NCBI RefSeq assembly: GCF_900046475.1
Contig: NZ_FCOU01000006.1
Span: 1-64,000, forward strand
Direction: 5' to 3'
DNA from: Collinsella ihumii
Lineage (GTDB): Bacteria > Actinomycetota > Coriobacteriia > Coriobacteriales > Coriobacteriaceae
Length of the DNA: 64,000 nucleotides
The notes under the pieces are model-generated. The model worked only from the letters and a program-made list of their open reading frames with translations, made no database searches and was not told the DNA's origin. Shown here in pieces: positions 26,296-34,598 of the stretch (its first letter is position 1; every line of letters begins with the position of its first letter). The position numbers and the translations under genes are program-made.

Positions 26296-28088
26296 GCTGA
26301 ACCCTTCCCATCGTCTGTACCTGCGGCACCCGGTGCTCCGGGCGCCGCGCCGTCGGATGCGCTCGATCCGTTGCGCGCGCGCCATGCGGGAAAGCCGCTC
26401 AAGAAGTCATCGAGCGTGTAGCAGGCGGCGGTGCTGTCGAGCGCCTGTCCCATGGTAAAGATCTCCGGAGGCCTGATGCCCGATCGCTCCACGATGCCTG
26501 CGTCCATGAAGATCTCGTCCGGGGTGCCGTCGCCGATGATCTCTCCTTGGCACAGCACGATGATGCGGTCGGCAAACTGGCAGACGAGCTGCATGTCGTG
26601 CGTCGCGATCACCACGGTGTCGGTCACGCCGCGCAGGTCGGCGACGAGCCTGATGATCTCCTGCCGCGTGCCGATATCCAGATTCGCGGTCGGCTCGTCG
26701 AGCAGCAGCACGGGCGGATCGAGCGCGATGCCGATGGCGAGCGAGGCGCGACGCATCTGGCCGCCGGACATGAGTCGCCCGTCGCGGTCGGCCAGATCGC
26801 TGAGGCGGAAGCGCTCCAGGAGCTCGTCGGTGCGCTCGGCGGCATCCTTGACGCCGCGGGCGCGCATGGCGAACTCGATATCGGCGCGAATGGAGTCCTT
26901 GATGAACATCTGCTCGGGATTCTGGTAGACAAGCGAGAGCTGCTCGGAGAGCTCGTCGGGCCCCATGCCGCGCGTGGGCGTGCCGTCCAGGAGGATCTCT
27001 CCGGATTGCGGTTTGATGAGGCCGCACATGAGCTTCATGAGCGTGGACTTGCCTGCGCCGTTCGAACCCACGAGCGCCACCTTTTCCCCACGGCGGATGG
27101 TGAGGTCCAGGCCGTCGAAGACGCGGTGCGGCTCTCCTTTCACGCTGCGGTAGCTCACCGATACGTTCCTGAACTCGACTATCGGACGGTCTCGCATCGG
27201 CCGCGAGGGCTCGTCCGCCTTGCGCTTTGAGCGGGGAGAGGGCATGAAGGGGATGGTGGAGAAGGCGGCGAAACCCTCCTCGACCGTAGTCGGCAGCGGC
27301 GCGGCGGCGTGCAGGGCGCCCGCCTCCTTGAGCGCGCGTCCGGCGAGAGCGATCTGCGGAGGGTGCACGTCGCTCGCTTCGAGGTCCTCGATGCGCTGCA
27401 GGGCCTCATGGGCGGGCAGGTTCCATGAGATGGCGCCGTCATGCATGAGCGCCGCCGACGTGCAGTAGTCGGCGATGAAGTCGGTGTGGTGCTCGATGAC
27501 GATGATCGTCTTGCCATGATGCTCGTTGAGGTCGCGCAGAACCTCATAGGTCTGGCGGGCGTGATAGGGGTCGAGCTGCGCCACCGGCTCATCGAGGACG
27601 ATGACGTCGGGCTCGAGCGCGATGGCTCCGGCAAGGGCGAGCAGATGCTTCTGGCCGCCGGAGAGCTGCCAGATATAGGAGTCGGCGCGGTCGGCGAGGC
27701 CGCAGAGCTCGAGCGCCCTCATGCCGCGCTCCAGGTAATCGTCGAACGCATAGTTCAGGCATGCGAACGACGCCTCATCGATGACGGTGGGGCGGACAAG
27801 CTGGTTCTCGAAATCCTGATAGACGTATCCGATGCGCTGCGCCAGATCCCCGATGTGAGATCGGGCCGCATCGACGCCGCACACGGTGATAGAGCCGCTG
27901 AGGTCGCCGACGATGAATTGCGGGATCAGCCCGTTCATGGTTTTGCACAACGTGGACTTTCCGCAGCCGTTCGCGCCCATGATGGCGAGAAAGTCGCCCT
28001 CCGGCACGTCCAGGTCGACGTGCCGGAGGGTCGGGGCTGCTGCTCCGGGATACGTAAAGCTGACGTCGTGCAGGGCTACAGCAGACAC
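26292..28088 (-). CDS. fused double ATPase of an ECF transporter (EcfA-EcfA')
   Basis: A 598-residue protein with two complete ABC ATPase domains in one chain. Domain 1 has Walker A GANGCGKST (about 38-46), signature LSGGQKHLLALAGAIA and Walker B VIVLDEPVAQLD. Domain 2 has Walker A GSNGAGKST (about 342), MSGGQMRRASLAIGIA and VLLLDEPTANLD. They are joined by a linker of roughly 60 residues. ECF importers normally use two separate ATPases; fused versions are known. The C-terminal 40 residues are Ala/Gly-rich and unlike ATPase. It lies 12 nt after the S-component gene and overlaps ecfT by 4 nt. Confidence 0.93.
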   Translation of the reverse strand: MSAVALHDVSFTYPGAAAPTLRHVDLDVPEGDFLAIMGANGCGKSTLCKTMNGLIPQFIVGDLSGSITVCGVDAARSHIGDLAQRIGYVYQDFENQLVRPTVIDEASFACLNYAFDDYLERGMRALELCGLADRADSYIWQLSGGQKHLLALAGAIALEPDVIVLDEPVAQLDPYHARQTYEVLRDLNEHHGKTIIVIEHHTDFIADYCTSAALMHDGAISWNLPAHEALQRIEDLEASDVHPPQIALAGRALKEAGALHAAAPLPTTVEEGFAAFSTIPFMPSPRSKRKADEPSRPMRDRPIVEFRNVSVSYRSVKGEPHRVFDGLDLTIRRGEKVALVGSNGAGKSTLMKLMCGLIKPQSGEILLDGTPTRGMGPDELSEQLSLVYQNPEQMFIKDSIRADIEFAMRARGVKDAAERTDELLERFRLSDLADRDGRLMSGGQMRRASLAIGIALDPPVLLLDEPTANLDIGTRQEIIRLVADLRGVTDTVVIATHDMQLVCQFADRIIVLCQGEIIGDGTPDEIFMDAGIVERSGIRPPEIFTMGQALDSTAACYTLDDFLSGFPAWRARNGSSASDGAAPGAPGAAGTDDGKGSA

Positions 28089-28100
28089 GGGGCGCCCGCC

Positions 28101-28943
28101 TTACGCGTTTTTGAGCTGGGCGCTGCGACGTGCCCAGAAGCCGATGATAAGGGCTGCGACGGCGGCGACGGCGATGCCGGCCAGGACAGCGGTCTGGCTT
28201 TCCGCCCAATCCGCCTCCCACTCGATGATCGACATGCCGGCCTTGGAGATGCAGGCGGCTGCGATGGCGACGGCGAAGCCGACGACCGACCAGGCGACAA
28301 CGCGTCCGCTCAGGGCAGGCGCGGCATCATCGGTCGCCGTGCGGGGCTTGCAGCCCAGCAGCGGCTCGATCTTGCCGTACAGGCGCGGGACCAAAAAGAT
28401 GGTGGGCAGCAGGCAGAACAGGATGCCCGAGAAGCACAGGTCGTTCAGAAACGAGAAGCCCTCGGTGGCAAAGACGGACTCCGGAAGGCCCGGGATCGCC
28501 TCGAAGTCGTCGACGGCGACCTGGACCTTGACGATGTCGACCACTGCGCTCATGGCGAGCTGGATGGCCGGTCCGCTGATGGCGGCAAGGGCGACCTGCT
28601 TGATGTTTTTGGGGTCGCGCACCATAAGGCCCGCGAGGTAGACGGCGATGGTGACGGTCAGGAACTTCTCGAGCTCTCCGAGTCCGCCGAACTGGCCGAG
28701 CATGATCTCGGAGAACACCAGCTCGCCCGTCGCGGCGCCAAGCGCGGCCGACAGCGGGTCGAAGAGCATGGCGAGCGTCAGCGGGATGAACAGGAAGAAC
28801 TCGACCGACAGCTCGACGATGCCGATCTGGACCGACGGAATCAGCTCGGAGATGAGCGTCGCCAGGCCGTACAGCGACATGGATAGGACGAAGACCATGA
28901 GCTTTTGCGACCCCGTGGCGCCGCGCTCTGCATAGGTAGACAT
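28101..28943 (-). CDS. putative substrate-binding (S) component of the ECF transporter
   Basis: A 280-residue hydrophobic protein with about seven or eight predicted helices. The first two thirds resemble an S component: a TLISELIPSVQIGIVELSVE-type start, then LTLAMLFDPLSAALGAATGE and a conserved acidic/gly pattern. Two further helices follow near the C terminus (VVAWSVVGFAVAIAAACI and AVLAGIAVAAVAALIIGFWA), making it longer than the usual 180-200 residues. I cannot match it to a vitamin- or metal-specific S family, so the ligand is unknown. It is the first gene of the operon, with the cassette promoter presumably in the divergent gap to 29221. Confidence 0.8.
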   Translation of the reverse strand: MSTYAERGATGSQKLMVFVLSMSLYGLATLISELIPSVQIGIVELSVEFFLFIPLTLAMLFDPLSAALGAATGELVFSEIMLGQFGGLGELEKFLTVTIAVYLAGLMVRDPKNIKQVALAAISGPAIQLAMSAVVDIVKVQVAVDDFEAIPGLPESVFATEGFSFLNDLCFSGILFCLLPTIFLVPRLYGKIEPLLGCKPRTATDDAAPALSGRVVAWSVVGFAVAIAAACISKAGMSIIEWEADWAESQTAVLAGIAVAAVAALIIGFWARRSAQLKNA

Positions 28944-29220
28944 GATCGATTCCCCTCTTTCGTGGTGGCAATGGTGCCGGCACTGTCAAAGATAGGGGTT
29001 CTACCTGCTTATATCGTTAAGCGGTCCGTAAAATGAAAATAAGCTTTCGCGGGCCTCTCCTATGAAAATTATTACGGCGCGGCCGATGTGCGCACGGCGG
29101 TTCGTGGACGCTTTCGTGCAAATCGCCCGTTTGCGCTCCTTACGAATCGTTTACACACGGGCTCCCGTGGGAACAAAGGAGGGCAGAAACGTTTTCCGCG
29201 ACGATGTGAGGAGAGCTCCC
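28944..29220. promoter_or_regulatory. divergent intergenic region between the ECF operon and the MoaE-like gene
   Basis: A 277-nt gap between genes transcribed away from each other, with an AT-richer core at about 28990-29070. GATATAAG on the minus strand (complement of 29010-29017) is a possible -10 for the ECF operon. I see no known riboswitch. TGTGAGGAGAG precedes the plus-strand start at 29221. Confidence 0.4.
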
Positions 29221-29628
29221 ATGGCGCACCAGATGCCTTCGATCGATACATGGCTTGCCGAGGCGAAAAACGACCCGAGCTTCCGCTCCTGCGGCATGTA
29301 CCTCATCCATAACGGCACGGTTCGCGAAACGCCCAAGGCGCAGGTGCGCGCGTGCGAGACGGACGGCGTCGAGGTCGGGCGCAAGGTCGGCGGCATGACG
29401 TTTTCCTACGATCGCGACAAGGTCGAGGCGGCGCTTGCCGCGGCGCGCGAGATGCCGGGTATCGGCTATGTGCGCGCCTGGCTGAACGAGGGCGAGCTTT
29501 CCGTTGGCGACGACATCATGCTCGTGCTCATCGGAGGCGATATCCGCCCCCGCGTCATCGACGCGCTGCAGGCGCTCGTGGGAACCCTCAAAAACGAGTG
29601 CGTCACGGAGATCGAGCGACCCGCTTAA
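29221..29628 (+). CDS. MoaE-like protein (molybdopterin synthase large-subunit family)
   Basis: A 135-residue protein. The central part (VGGMTFSYDRDKVEAALAAA, then GIGYVRAWLNEGELSVGDDI and MLVLIGGDIRPRVIDALQAL) follows the MoaE fold, in which the GELxxGDxxVxVxV segment is conserved. Authentic MoaE ends with a Lys-rich catalytic stretch (KxxxPxWKKE). Here the corresponding end reads GTLKNECVTEIERPA and lacks it. No moaD or other molybdenum cofactor gene is in the window. It may have lost or changed function. The ATG at 29221 follows GAGGAGAG. Confidence 0.65.
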   Translation: MAHQMPSIDTWLAEAKNDPSFRSCGMYLIHNGTVRETPKAQVRACETDGVEVGRKVGGMTFSYDRDKVEAALAAAREMPGIGYVRAWLNEGELSVGDDIMLVLIGGDIRPRVIDALQALVGTLKNECVTEIERPA

Positions 29629-29693
29629 GGGACCGTCGGCCAAGCTGCCTTCGGTCCCTTCGCCCTCCTTCGGAGAGGCGGGCGGGCACGCCC

Positions 29694-31010
29694 TTATGCG
29701 CTCGGCTGCATGACCTCGCCCGGCGTCGACGTGTCAATACGGCTCGAGTCGTCGGGATGGATGGTCATGCTCTGGAACCGGTGCTCCATGTAGCTGTTAT
29801 CGAAATGCTTCGCGTAGAACTCCTCGACCGGCGATGACGGCTGGATGTCGCTCACGCGCTCGAACCAGCAGTCAAGCGCCTGCAGCGTCATGACGGCGTT
29901 CACGAGCATGAGCACCGCGCACAGCGAGGTGAGGGAGTAGCGCGCCTTCCACGGGATGAGGTTGATGACCTGGAGCAGGCGCGGCAGGAGCAGCTTGATC
30001 CACACGAGGCCCAGAAAGCCCCAGATGCCGGCGAACATGGTGCTCGTGCGCCCTTGCGCGATCATGGCGATAGGGTCGGGGATGATGCCGAAGATCATCT
30101 GGCCCGTGTAGTCCCAGGCGACGGCGCCGAATGCGGTCTGCATGAACCAGCTCACGGCAAACTCGAACACGCCGCCGATCACGGCGCTCACCAAGAAGAT
30201 GATGACGAAGCTCTTGCGGTAGAAGCGGTTGAGCGCGACGGTCATAAGCACCGCACCCACGCCGTAGATTGGTGAGAACGGGCCGAAGAGCAGCCCCGCG
30301 CGGTCCTGGTAGACGCCCGGGTCGACCACGGTCATGTGCCAGATGATCTCGAGCACGAGACCGATGACGCTGCAGACCATGAATACCCAGAACAGGTTGA
30401 AGAAGTTGAGCTTGATATAGCCCTCGCCGGTCTCGTCGCGGCCGAGCATGCCCTCTTCCGCCGCCTCGCGTTCCTGCATGTTCCGCAGGCGTGCCTGCAG
30501 ATCGCGCTCCTCGCGCAAAGACGGGTCGATGGTGACGGAGATGGCCAGCAGGATGACGAGCTGGACGGCAGGCTGGATCAGGTGGGCGCCGATGCCGTTG
30601 AGCATGATGTTGGCGAGGATCTGCGCAAGCGTGATGGCGATGAGCGCCTCGGACCACAGCGCCGCGTTGCGACGCTGGTTCTTGATGAGCGAGAGGCCGA
30701 ACCGGATGAGCAGGACCGATGCCACCAGCGTGAGGATGACGTTGATGGCCGTGACGACGACGGTGAGGGTCGGGTCCGCGGCGATGCTGAGCTTTTCGGG
30801 CGAGGTCGCCAGCACGATGCCCACGACTGCGATGAGCAGCACGATGAGCGGCAGGGCGACGATGCCGTCGATGAGGCACAGTGCGCCGTATACCTTGTAG
30901 ATGCGTGGGATGCGCTTGCGTTCCTCGGGCGTAGGGGTCTTGGGATCGAGGTCGTTGCCCGGCAGGTCGTAGTCGGGTAGGCCGGATGCGGCGGATGCGT
31001 TTGCGTTCAC
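29694..31010 (-). CDS. integral membrane protein, putative ABC transporter permease (CmpB/DUF1113 family)
   Basis: A 438-residue protein with about ten hydrophobic segments. The C-terminal half begins FFNLFWVFMVCSVIGLVLEI and continues GLLFGPFSPIYGVGAVLMTV and FEFAVSWFMQTAFGAVAWDY, the recognisable pattern of the CmpB-like family often annotated as putative ABC permeases. The N-terminal half carries another four to five helices and a charged cytoplasmic loop (REERDLQARLRNMQEREAAE). No ATPase partner is adjacent. The start MNANASAAS follows AAGGAGCC on the minus strand. Function is not known. Confidence 0.75.
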   Translation of the reverse strand: MNANASAASGLPDYDLPGNDLDPKTPTPEERKRIPRIYKVYGALCLIDGIVALPLIVLLIAVVGIVLATSPEKLSIAADPTLTVVVTAINVILTLVASVLLIRFGLSLIKNQRRNAALWSEALIAITLAQILANIMLNGIGAHLIQPAVQLVILLAISVTIDPSLREERDLQARLRNMQEREAAEEGMLGRDETGEGYIKLNFFNLFWVFMVCSVIGLVLEIIWHMTVVDPGVYQDRAGLLFGPFSPIYGVGAVLMTVALNRFYRKSFVIIFLVSAVIGGVFEFAVSWFMQTAFGAVAWDYTGQMIFGIIPDPIAMIAQGRTSTMFAGIWGFLGLVWIKLLLPRLLQVINLIPWKARYSLTSLCAVLMLVNAVMTLQALDCWFERVSDIQPSSPVEEFYAKHFDNSYMEHRFQSMTIHPDDSSRIDTSTPGEVMQPSA

Positions 31011-31438
31011 AGGGGCTCCTTACGTAGTTGCGCGAGATGATACCCCGCGGAGCGGCGGCCTTTCGCACGAGCCTCTTAATTATGGCTGAACGGGTGCTCC
31101 GAACCGGTTGTCTCGGGAAACACTGATCAATTCATCTCGCGCTGTGCGCCTCCGTGCCGCGTGTGACATGCAAAAACTGTGGGGTTTCATCATGTACGAA
31201 CATGCTGCGAAAAAACTTCGACGGCGTCGGGTATGATGAAAACAAACATACGCTTCGCGCATGTGCATGGCTGGGGTGCGAGGCCTCTGCAACCGGTTTC
31301 GCGCCCCTTCGCACATTACGCGGGGACGCATGCGTAAATTTCAATCGACAACATATTCCATACGCCTGCGAGCAGGTTCGTTCGTGCCATAATGTGCAGG
31401 TATTTTTACGCAAGAACGCGTGTGCGCAAAGGACGATC
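31011..31438. other. intergenic region upstream of purF
   Basis: A 428-nt gap between divergent genes, AT-richer from about 31180 to 31420. It holds a half copy of the terminal-inverted-repeat element (separate entry) and -10-like hexamers TATGAT near 31231 and CATAAT at 31388-31393. An open frame in phase with purF runs through it but has no ribosome-binding site or protein-like composition. Confidence 0.5.
31115..31162 (+). repeat. half copy of the MITE/REP-like element
   Basis: GGGAAACACTGATCAATTCA followed by TCTCGCG corresponds to the left end of the element at 3478. No right end with CGAAAGCAATT follows. Confidence 0.7.
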
Positions 31439-33109
31439 ATGGCTCAACAGATCACGAATACCCCGGCAACTTGCGAATCCGCCCGCGAAGACGCGCTGCA
31501 CGAGGAGTGCGGCGTCTTTGGCGTGTGGGCGCCCGAACGCGACGTGGCGCGCCTCACCTATTTCGGCCTCAAGGCGCTGCAGCATCGCGGCCAGGAGTCC
31601 GCAGGCATCGCGGTGGGCGACGGCGGCACGGTGATGGTGCGCAAGGACCTTGGCCTTATCGACCAGGTGTTCACCGATGCGGACCTCTCGACGCTGACCG
31701 GCCAGCTCGCCATCGGCCACGTGCGCTACGGCACGGCGGGCGCCAAGAGCTGGGAGGCGGCGCAGCCCCATCTGTCCACCATCAACGACGTGATCATCGC
31801 GCTCGCCCACAACGGCACGCTCGTCAACACCGACGAGCTGCGTCGCCAGCTGATCGAGCTGGGTGTGCCGTTCCTCTCCAACTCCGATTCCGAGGTGGCC
31901 GCCAAGCTCATCGGCTACTTCACCCAGCGGACGCACCATCTGCGCGAAGGCATCCGCAAGACCATGGAGCTCGTGCGCGGCGGGTACGCCATGACGCTCA
32001 TCAACGAGCAGGCGCTCTACGCCTTCCGCGACCCCTACGGCATCCGCCCGCTTGTGCTGGGCAAGCTGGTCGACGAGGGCCTGGACGAGGTGGACCCCTC
32101 CGCCGTCTCGGCGCTGCCGTCCCAGACAGACGATGCGAGCGGCGACGAGGGCGCGCTCGCGTCCGCGTCCGGCTGGGTCGTCGCCTCTGAGACCTGCGCG
32201 CTCGATATCGTGGGCGCACGCTACGTGCGCGATATCCGCCCCGGCGAGATCCTGCGCATCTCGGCTGCGGGCTTGGTGTCCGAACAGGGCGTTCCCGCGG
32301 CCGCCGAGAGCGCCGAGTGCATCTTCGAGCAGGTGTATTTCGCCCGTCCCGACTCCATCATGGGCGGCAAGTCGGTCTACGCGTGCCGCTACGACATGGG
32401 CCGGCGCCTGGCGCAGGAGAACCCGGTCGATGCCGACATGGTCATCGGCGTGCCCGACTCGGGCCTTCCGCCGGCGGAGGGCTTTGCCCGTGAGAGCGGG
32501 ATACCCTTCGGCGAGGGCCTCATCAAAAACCGCTACGTCGCGCGCACGTTCATCGCGCCCACGCAGGAGCTTCGCGCCATGGGCGTGCGCATGAAGCTGA
32601 ATCCGCTGCGCGACAACATCGCCGGCAAGCGCCTCGTGGTCATCGACGACTCCATCGTGCGCGGCACGACCATGGTGCAGCTCGTGAAGATGCTGCGCCA
32701 GGCCGGCGCGGCCGAGGTGCACGTGCGCATCAACTCTCCCGAGGTCGTCTGGCCGTGCTTCTACGGCATCGACACCGATGTCCAGGCGCAGCTCATCAGC
32801 GCAAACAAGTCGGTTGAGGGGATCTGCGCGTTCATCGGCGCCGACTCGCTCGGCTTCCTGTCGGTCGAGGGCCTGCTTGCCTGCCTGCCGGAAACCGGCG
32901 TCTCAGCCGGCGCGGGCTGCCCGGTGCACGGGTACTGCACCGCCTGCTTCACGGGCGTCTACCCCGTGGCCATCCCCGACAGTTTCGGGCGCGACAAGTT
33001 CATGCCCGGCTACAACCCCTGCAACCTGAGCGAGAACCCTGTGCTCCCGCGCGATGTCGTGCGCGTCAAGGACCACGACCACAGCTGGGAGGAGCACCAC
33101 GAGCGGTAA
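31439..33109 (+). CDS. purF: amidophosphoribosyltransferase
   Basis: A 556-residue enzyme for the first step of purine synthesis (PRPP plus glutamine to phosphoribosylamine). The N-terminal class II glutaminase begins after a 23-residue leader at ECGVFGVWAP, where the Cys would be exposed by propeptide removal. The phosphoribosyltransferase domain has the PRPP loop VVIDDSIVRGTTM. A C-terminal Cys cluster (CPVHGYCTACFTG) is present. An acidic Ala/Ser-rich insertion of about 30 residues (near 215-245) separates strands of the glutaminase domain. The ATG at 31439 is chosen after AAAGGACG. Confidence 0.95.
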   Translation: MAQQITNTPATCESAREDALHEECGVFGVWAPERDVARLTYFGLKALQHRGQESAGIAVGDGGTVMVRKDLGLIDQVFTDADLSTLTGQLAIGHVRYGTAGAKSWEAAQPHLSTINDVIIALAHNGTLVNTDELRRQLIELGVPFLSNSDSEVAAKLIGYFTQRTHHLREGIRKTMELVRGGYAMTLINEQALYAFRDPYGIRPLVLGKLVDEGLDEVDPSAVSALPSQTDDASGDEGALASASGWVVASETCALDIVGARYVRDIRPGEILRISAAGLVSEQGVPAAAESAECIFEQVYFARPDSIMGGKSVYACRYDMGRRLAQENPVDADMVIGVPDSGLPPAEGFARESGIPFGEGLIKNRYVARTFIAPTQELRAMGVRMKLNPLRDNIAGKRLVVIDDSIVRGTTMVQLVKMLRQAGAAEVHVRINSPEVVWPCFYGIDTDVQAQLISANKSVEGICAFIGADSLGFLSVEGLLACLPETGVSAGAGCPVHGYCTACFTGVYPVAIPDSFGRDKFMPGYNPCNLSENPVLPRDVVRVKDHDHSWEEHHER

Positions 33110-33191
33110 GAAGCCCGTGAGTTGATACCAAATTCCGAAGCCCCGGTTTGCGTGCCGTTCCATCTCTCAGATCGGGCACATCTCTCATATC

Positions 33192-33257
33192 GTGCAAATC
33201 GGGGACGTACCTGTTGCGTGCAAAAATGCACGCAACAGGTACGTCCCCGATTTGCAC
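33192..33257. repeat. GGGGACG-type palindrome, copy 2
   Basis: Perfect 31-bp arms (33192-33222 and 33227-33257) surround AAAA. Each arm contains GCAAATCGGGGACGTACC followed by TGTTGCGTGCA. The arm sequence is identical to the palindrome at 35493. It lies between purF and purM. Confidence 0.9.
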
Positions 33258-33311
33258 TTCAAAGCAGCTCTCGAGGTGATGCCGAATTCAGGGACCTTTG
33301 GTCCATGTCCC

Positions 33312-33387
33312 GCTCTATCTCTCAGGCTATCTCTCAGTTATCTCTCAGATCTGAGAGATAACTGAGAGATAGCCTGAGAGATAGAGC
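33312..33387. repeat. 76-bp spacerless perfect palindrome built of ATCTCTCAG units
   Basis: The sequence from 33312 to 33387 equals its own reverse complement, centred on AGATCT with no loop. Each arm holds three tandem-like TATCTCTCAG units. Single units also occur at about 33163, 33180 and (inverted) 33390. The purM start lies 108 nt downstream. Confidence 0.9.
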
Positions 33388-33494
33388 TAATCTGAGAGAT
33401 GCGCGCTGCAAGGTGCTTGCTCGCCGGGCGTGTGCTGCCCCGGCGCACCTGCTATGATTTGGCTATCTGAAGATTTCTCCGGAAAGGATCGCCG

Positions 33495-34598
33495 ATGAGC
33501 GAGAACACCAAGCACGTGACGTATGAGGATGCGGGCGTCGATACCGCCGAGGGCGGTCGTGCGGTCGATGCGATCAAGCAGATGGTGGCCGAGACCAACC
33601 GTCCCGAGGTCGTCGGCGGCATCGGCGGGTTCGGCGGCCTGTTCTCCGCGTCCGCGCTAAAGGACATGGAGGACCCCATCCTCATTTCCGGTACGGACGG
33701 CGTGGGCACCAAGCTCGTGCTCGCCCAGATTCTCGATCGTCACGAGACCGTGGGCCAGGACCTGGTCGCCATGTGCGTGAACGACATTCTCGCCTCGGGC
33801 GCCGAGCCGCTGTTCTTCCTCGACTACATCGCCATCGGCCATATCGAGGCCGAGCACATGGCAAAGATCGTGCGCGGCGTGGCGGACGGCTGCAAGCTCG
33901 CGGGCTGTGCGCTGGTGGGCGGCGAGATGGCCGAGCACCCCGGCGTCATGCGCCCGGATGACTACGACCTGGCGGGTTTTGCCGTGGGCGTCGTCGACCG
34001 CCCCAAGATGCTCGATCCGGCGAACGTTCGTCCCGGCGACGTCATCCTCGGCCTGCCTTCCACCGGTGTCCACTCCAACGGGTACTCGCTTGTGCGCAAG
34101 GTCATCGGTGTCGACGGCATCGTGCCGGGCACGCCCGAGGCCGCGGCCAAGAAGGCCGAGCTTGAGGGTATCGAGGTCGCACCCGGTCTGAGTCTCGCCG
34201 ACGCCCTGCTGGCGCCCACCCGCATCTACGTGAAGCCCATCCTCGAGCTGCTGCGCTCCGGTGCCCCGGTTCATGCGATCGCCCATATCACCGGCGGCGG
34301 CATCACCGAGAACCTCAACCGCGCGCTCGCCGACGACGTCGATGCCGTGGTGACGCGCGATGGCGCCGCGATGGGCTGGGACGTCCCGCCGGTGATCACT
34401 TACGTTTCCGAGCATGCCGAGCTCGCCCCCAACGAGGCCTGCAAGACGTTCAATATGGGCGTGGGCCTGTGCATCATCTGCGCCCCTGAGGACGAGGCCG
34501 CCATCGCTGAGAAGCTCGAGGCGATGGGCGAGCACCCCTTCCGCGTCGGCACGTGCGTTGCGGGCTCCGGCAAGGTGGTGTATTCGGATGAGCAGTAG
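33495..34598 (+). CDS. purM: phosphoribosylformylglycinamidine cyclo-ligase
   Basis: A 367-residue AIR synthetase. The N-terminal half has VTYEDAGVDTAEGGRAVDAI, GGIGGFGGLF and SGTDGVGTKLVLA; the middle has CVNDILASGAEPLFFLDYIA and GCALVGGEMAEHPGVM; the C-terminal half has AHITGGGITENLNRAL. These are all standard PurM features. The ATG at 33495 follows GGAAAGGA. Its stop overlaps the start of purN by 11 nt, indicating translational coupling of the two purine steps. Confidence 0.97.
   Translation: MSENTKHVTYEDAGVDTAEGGRAVDAIKQMVAETNRPEVVGGIGGFGGLFSASALKDMEDPILISGTDGVGTKLVLAQILDRHETVGQDLVAMCVNDILASGAEPLFFLDYIAIGHIEAEHMAKIVRGVADGCKLAGCALVGGEMAEHPGVMRPDDYDLAGFAVGVVDRPKMLDPANVRPGDVILGLPSTGVHSNGYSLVRKVIGVDGIVPGTPEAAAKKAELEGIEVAPGLSLADALLAPTRIYVKPILELLRSGAPVHAIAHITGGGITENLNRALADDVDAVVTRDGAAMGWDVPPVITYVSEHAELAPNEACKTFNMGVGLCIICAPEDEAAIAEKLEAMGEHPFRVGTCVAGSGKVVYSDEQ

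Noticed and set aside
33160-33400. CRISPR array
   Set aside because: Repeats are nested palindromes and short ATCTCTCAG units without regular spacers, and no cas genes are present.
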